Below are positions 3,891-5,035 of a stretch of 5,035 nt of DNA, one piece after another. The DNA is from Armatimonadota bacterium (GTDB lineage: Bacteria; Armatimonadota; Zipacnadia; Zipacnadales; UBA11051): assembly GCA_030612305.1 (NCBI GenBank), contig JAUWOG010000232.1, positions 1 through 5,035 on the forward strand. Reading direction: 5' to 3'. Both the position numbers and the translations under genes were made by a program. The notes under the pieces are model-generated. The model saw only the letters and a list, made by a program, of their open reading frames with translations, made no database searches and was not told the origin of the DNA. Numbering within the stretch: the first letter of the stretch is position 1; each line of letters starts with the position of its first letter.

Positions 3891-4983
3891 CGGCTCGCGG
3901 GAACAGAGGGTAGCCCCAGGGAAAAAAACTCAACGCCTCATTGCACATCTCATCCACTATCAGCGCCCCCAGTATCTTCGCGTAGAGGTAACTCCTGGCC
4001 AAGTCCGGATCCTTGGCGCGAAGGTGATCCAAGTGCAAAATGCCCTTCAGACGCTTGAAAGTAATCTCGATCTGCCAGCGCAGCCGGTAGAGTTCCAACG
4101 CCTCCGCAGTCGGCAACTGCTGCTTGGGCAGGTCGGTGAGGATGTAGACGAAGTTCGCCGCCCGCAGGCTGCGTTTGTCGATCCGACGCTTCTTGCGACT
4201 CGCGGCCTTGCGGATCCGCTGCTGCTCCTTTTCCGCCGCCGCTTGGCTCTTGCGCAAAGCCACCAGGCGTATCGGATAGAGTTGCTCCTGATGTTCAAAT
4301 TGTACTTCCCAGTCTCCGATCTCGCCCGGCTTCAGTATCTCCGCACAGGTCACCAGGTCAAGGGGCCCACCGGCTCGTCCCTGCAGAGGAAAGCTCTGCC
4401 AACTGATCCGCAAAACCAGATGACCACCCGCATCCAGAACGCTGGCCGCGCCGCCGCGTTGCGCGTAGCCGCGGTCCCCCAAGATGATCTGGCCCGGCTC
4501 AATCGGGTGACGCAGCAGCGTCTCACCCCCTTCTGGCCCAGTCAATTCGACGGTGCTGATGCGCTGCGAAGCCAGGTCGAGCCCCAGGTGCAAGCGCCAA
4601 TCGGTGCCCGTGCTGCCCGGCCGGCAAATGACACTGGCATCTACGATGCGCACCGGCACCGGCGGCACTCTGGTGGTGAGGCCGCGCTGCTGCAGCCAGC
4701 GCAAAATGAGATGTCCCAGCCACTCGCTGGCACCTTTGAGGCGCTTGAGCACCGCGACATCCGACAGGCGACCGAGACCGATCAACTCCGCCCAGGCCGC
4801 GGTCTGGCGCAGCGACATATCACACACTCCATACGCCAGAGCGAGACGCAGCAGGTCAGAAGCGGACCCAATTTCCCGGCGTCGCCGAAGCGCTAATTTT
4901 GCTGCCGCGCTTTCTTCGAGGTCCGGAGGCATCATATTGAGCACATATTGCCATTCATTCTCAAGCAGCGCTTTGTTTTCCAT
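3856..4983 (-). CDS. IS4-family DDE transposase, C-terminally truncated by frameshift
   Basis: The open frame from ATG at 4983 gives 375 residues; a TTG at 5001 would add six. It catalyses DNA strand transfer for the IS through a DDE active site. Candidate catalytic residues are Asp115 (RIVDAS), Asp170 (ILGDRGY) and Glu306 (YRLRWQIEITFKRLK). The last fits the IS4 signature Y-x2-R-x3-E-x6-K, with Tyr299, Arg302, Glu306 and Lys313. The long Asp170-Glu306 spacing fits the beta-strand insertion of IS4 enzymes. The N-terminal region (SLRQTAAWAELIGLGRLSD, about 57-75) is helical and probably binds the ends. The reading frame ends abruptly after FPWGYPLFPRAVE with an unlike tail of about 11 residues, leaving 163 bases of the IS unexplained. 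The natural C-terminus appears in another frame (3702-3890). The catalytic core is intact. No clear Shine-Dalgarno site precedes the ATG. Confidence 0.88.
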   Translation of the reverse strand: MENKALLENEWQYVLNMMPPDLEESAAAKLALRRRREIGSASDLLRLALAYGVCDMSLRQTAAWAELIGLGRLSDVAVLKRLKGASEWLGHLILRWLQQRGLTTRVPPVPVRIVDASVICRPGSTGTDWRLHLGLDLASQRISTVELTGPEGGETLLRHPIEPGQIILGDRGYAQRGGAASVLDAGGHLVLRISWQSFPLQGRAGGPLDLVTCAEILKPGEIGDWEVQFEHQEQLYPIRLVALRKSQAAAEKEQQRIRKAASRKKRRIDKRSLRAANFVYILTDLPKQQLPTAEALELYRLRWQIEITFKRLKGILHLDHLRAKDPDLARSYLYAKILGALIVDEMCNEALSFFPWGYPLFPRAVEHLASPADSV

Positions 4984-5023
4984 GACAGCATGATAACACA
5001 ACCTATCCCAACCCGCAATAGCT

Positions 5024-5035
5024 TAAGTTAGCGCC
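5024..5035 (-). repeat. Right terminal inverted repeat of the IS
   Basis: TAAGTTAGCGCC is the exact inverse of 3693-3704 and lies on the transposase-promoter side. It ends at the final base of the window. Confidence 0.9.

Larger units (their letters stand above)
3693..5035 (-). mobile_element. IS4-family insertion sequence, 1343 bp
   Basis: The left terminus GGCGCTAACTTA (3693-3704) and the reverse complement of the right terminus (5024-5035) are identical over 12 bp, with weaker similarity further in. The element carries one transposase gene on the minus strand, filling nearly its whole length. Length, terminal repeats and the transposase signature agree with IS4. The right end is the last base of the window, so a target-site duplication cannot be checked; the left flank reads GCCCCCATA. 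The transposase appears frameshifted, so this copy may no longer move by itself. Confidence 0.9.

Noticed and set aside
3922..3928. T7 run on the transposase strand as a programmed -1 frameshift site
   Set aside because: A -1 slip would enter the wrong frame; the surviving C-terminus is in the +1 frame, and the residues PWGYPL after the run look like genuine transposase sequence in the original frame.
3835..4896. 353-codon plus-strand open frame inside the IS
   Set aside because: It is antisense to the transposase, whose DDE residues and IS4 signature are clear; the plus-strand product has no recognisable motif.

Overview
The window is GC-rich bacterial DNA. It holds three genes on the + strand, phnX, a zinc alcohol dehydrogenase and a URO-D-family protein. 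An IS4-type insertion sequence on the - strand runs to the last base of the window. Nothing fixes the species. GC-rich codon use, dispersed hairpin repeats of a REP-like kind and a URO-D-family methyltransferase-like protein fit an uncultured environmental bacterium, for example from Armatimonadota, Chloroflexota or Planctomycetota; that placement is a guess.

Layout: 1-76 is a repeat-derived leader with a truncated hairpin repeat and a perfect 16-nt tandem duplication. 77-883 encodes phosphonoacetaldehyde hydrolase (PhnX) with every catalytic residue present. 884-1294 is a 411-base gap packed with inverted repeats and purine-rich GGCAA-type tracts. 1295-2389 encodes a zinc-dependent dehydrogenase resembling the clade repeatedly found beside phosphonate catabolism genes. 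2390-2544 is a second gap with the same tract and hairpin elements. 2545-3618 encodes a URO-D/MtaA-like protein. 3619-3692 carries another tract and hairpin, against which the IS (3693-5035) abuts.

PhnX splits phosphonoacetaldehyde into acetaldehyde and phosphate. The dehydrogenase is well placed to act on a phosphonate alcohol/aldehyde pair or on the acetaldehyde product. The URO-D-like protein could be a methyl- or corrinoid-linked partner, which would make this a small phosphonate-use cassette with an unexplained third member. No phnW, transporter, regulator or corrinoid protein is visible here.

The most noteworthy observations are: (i) the transposase is broken by an apparent 1-nt frameshift, and its missing C-terminus is still readable in another frame down to a stop codon inside the left terminal repeat; (ii) the intergenic DNA holds a set of hairpins with different stems but a shared architecture (arms meeting as ...C-NNN-G...), interleaved with GGCAA tracts all on the same strand; (iii) both window edges fall in repeats, as expected of an assembly contig broken at repeats.
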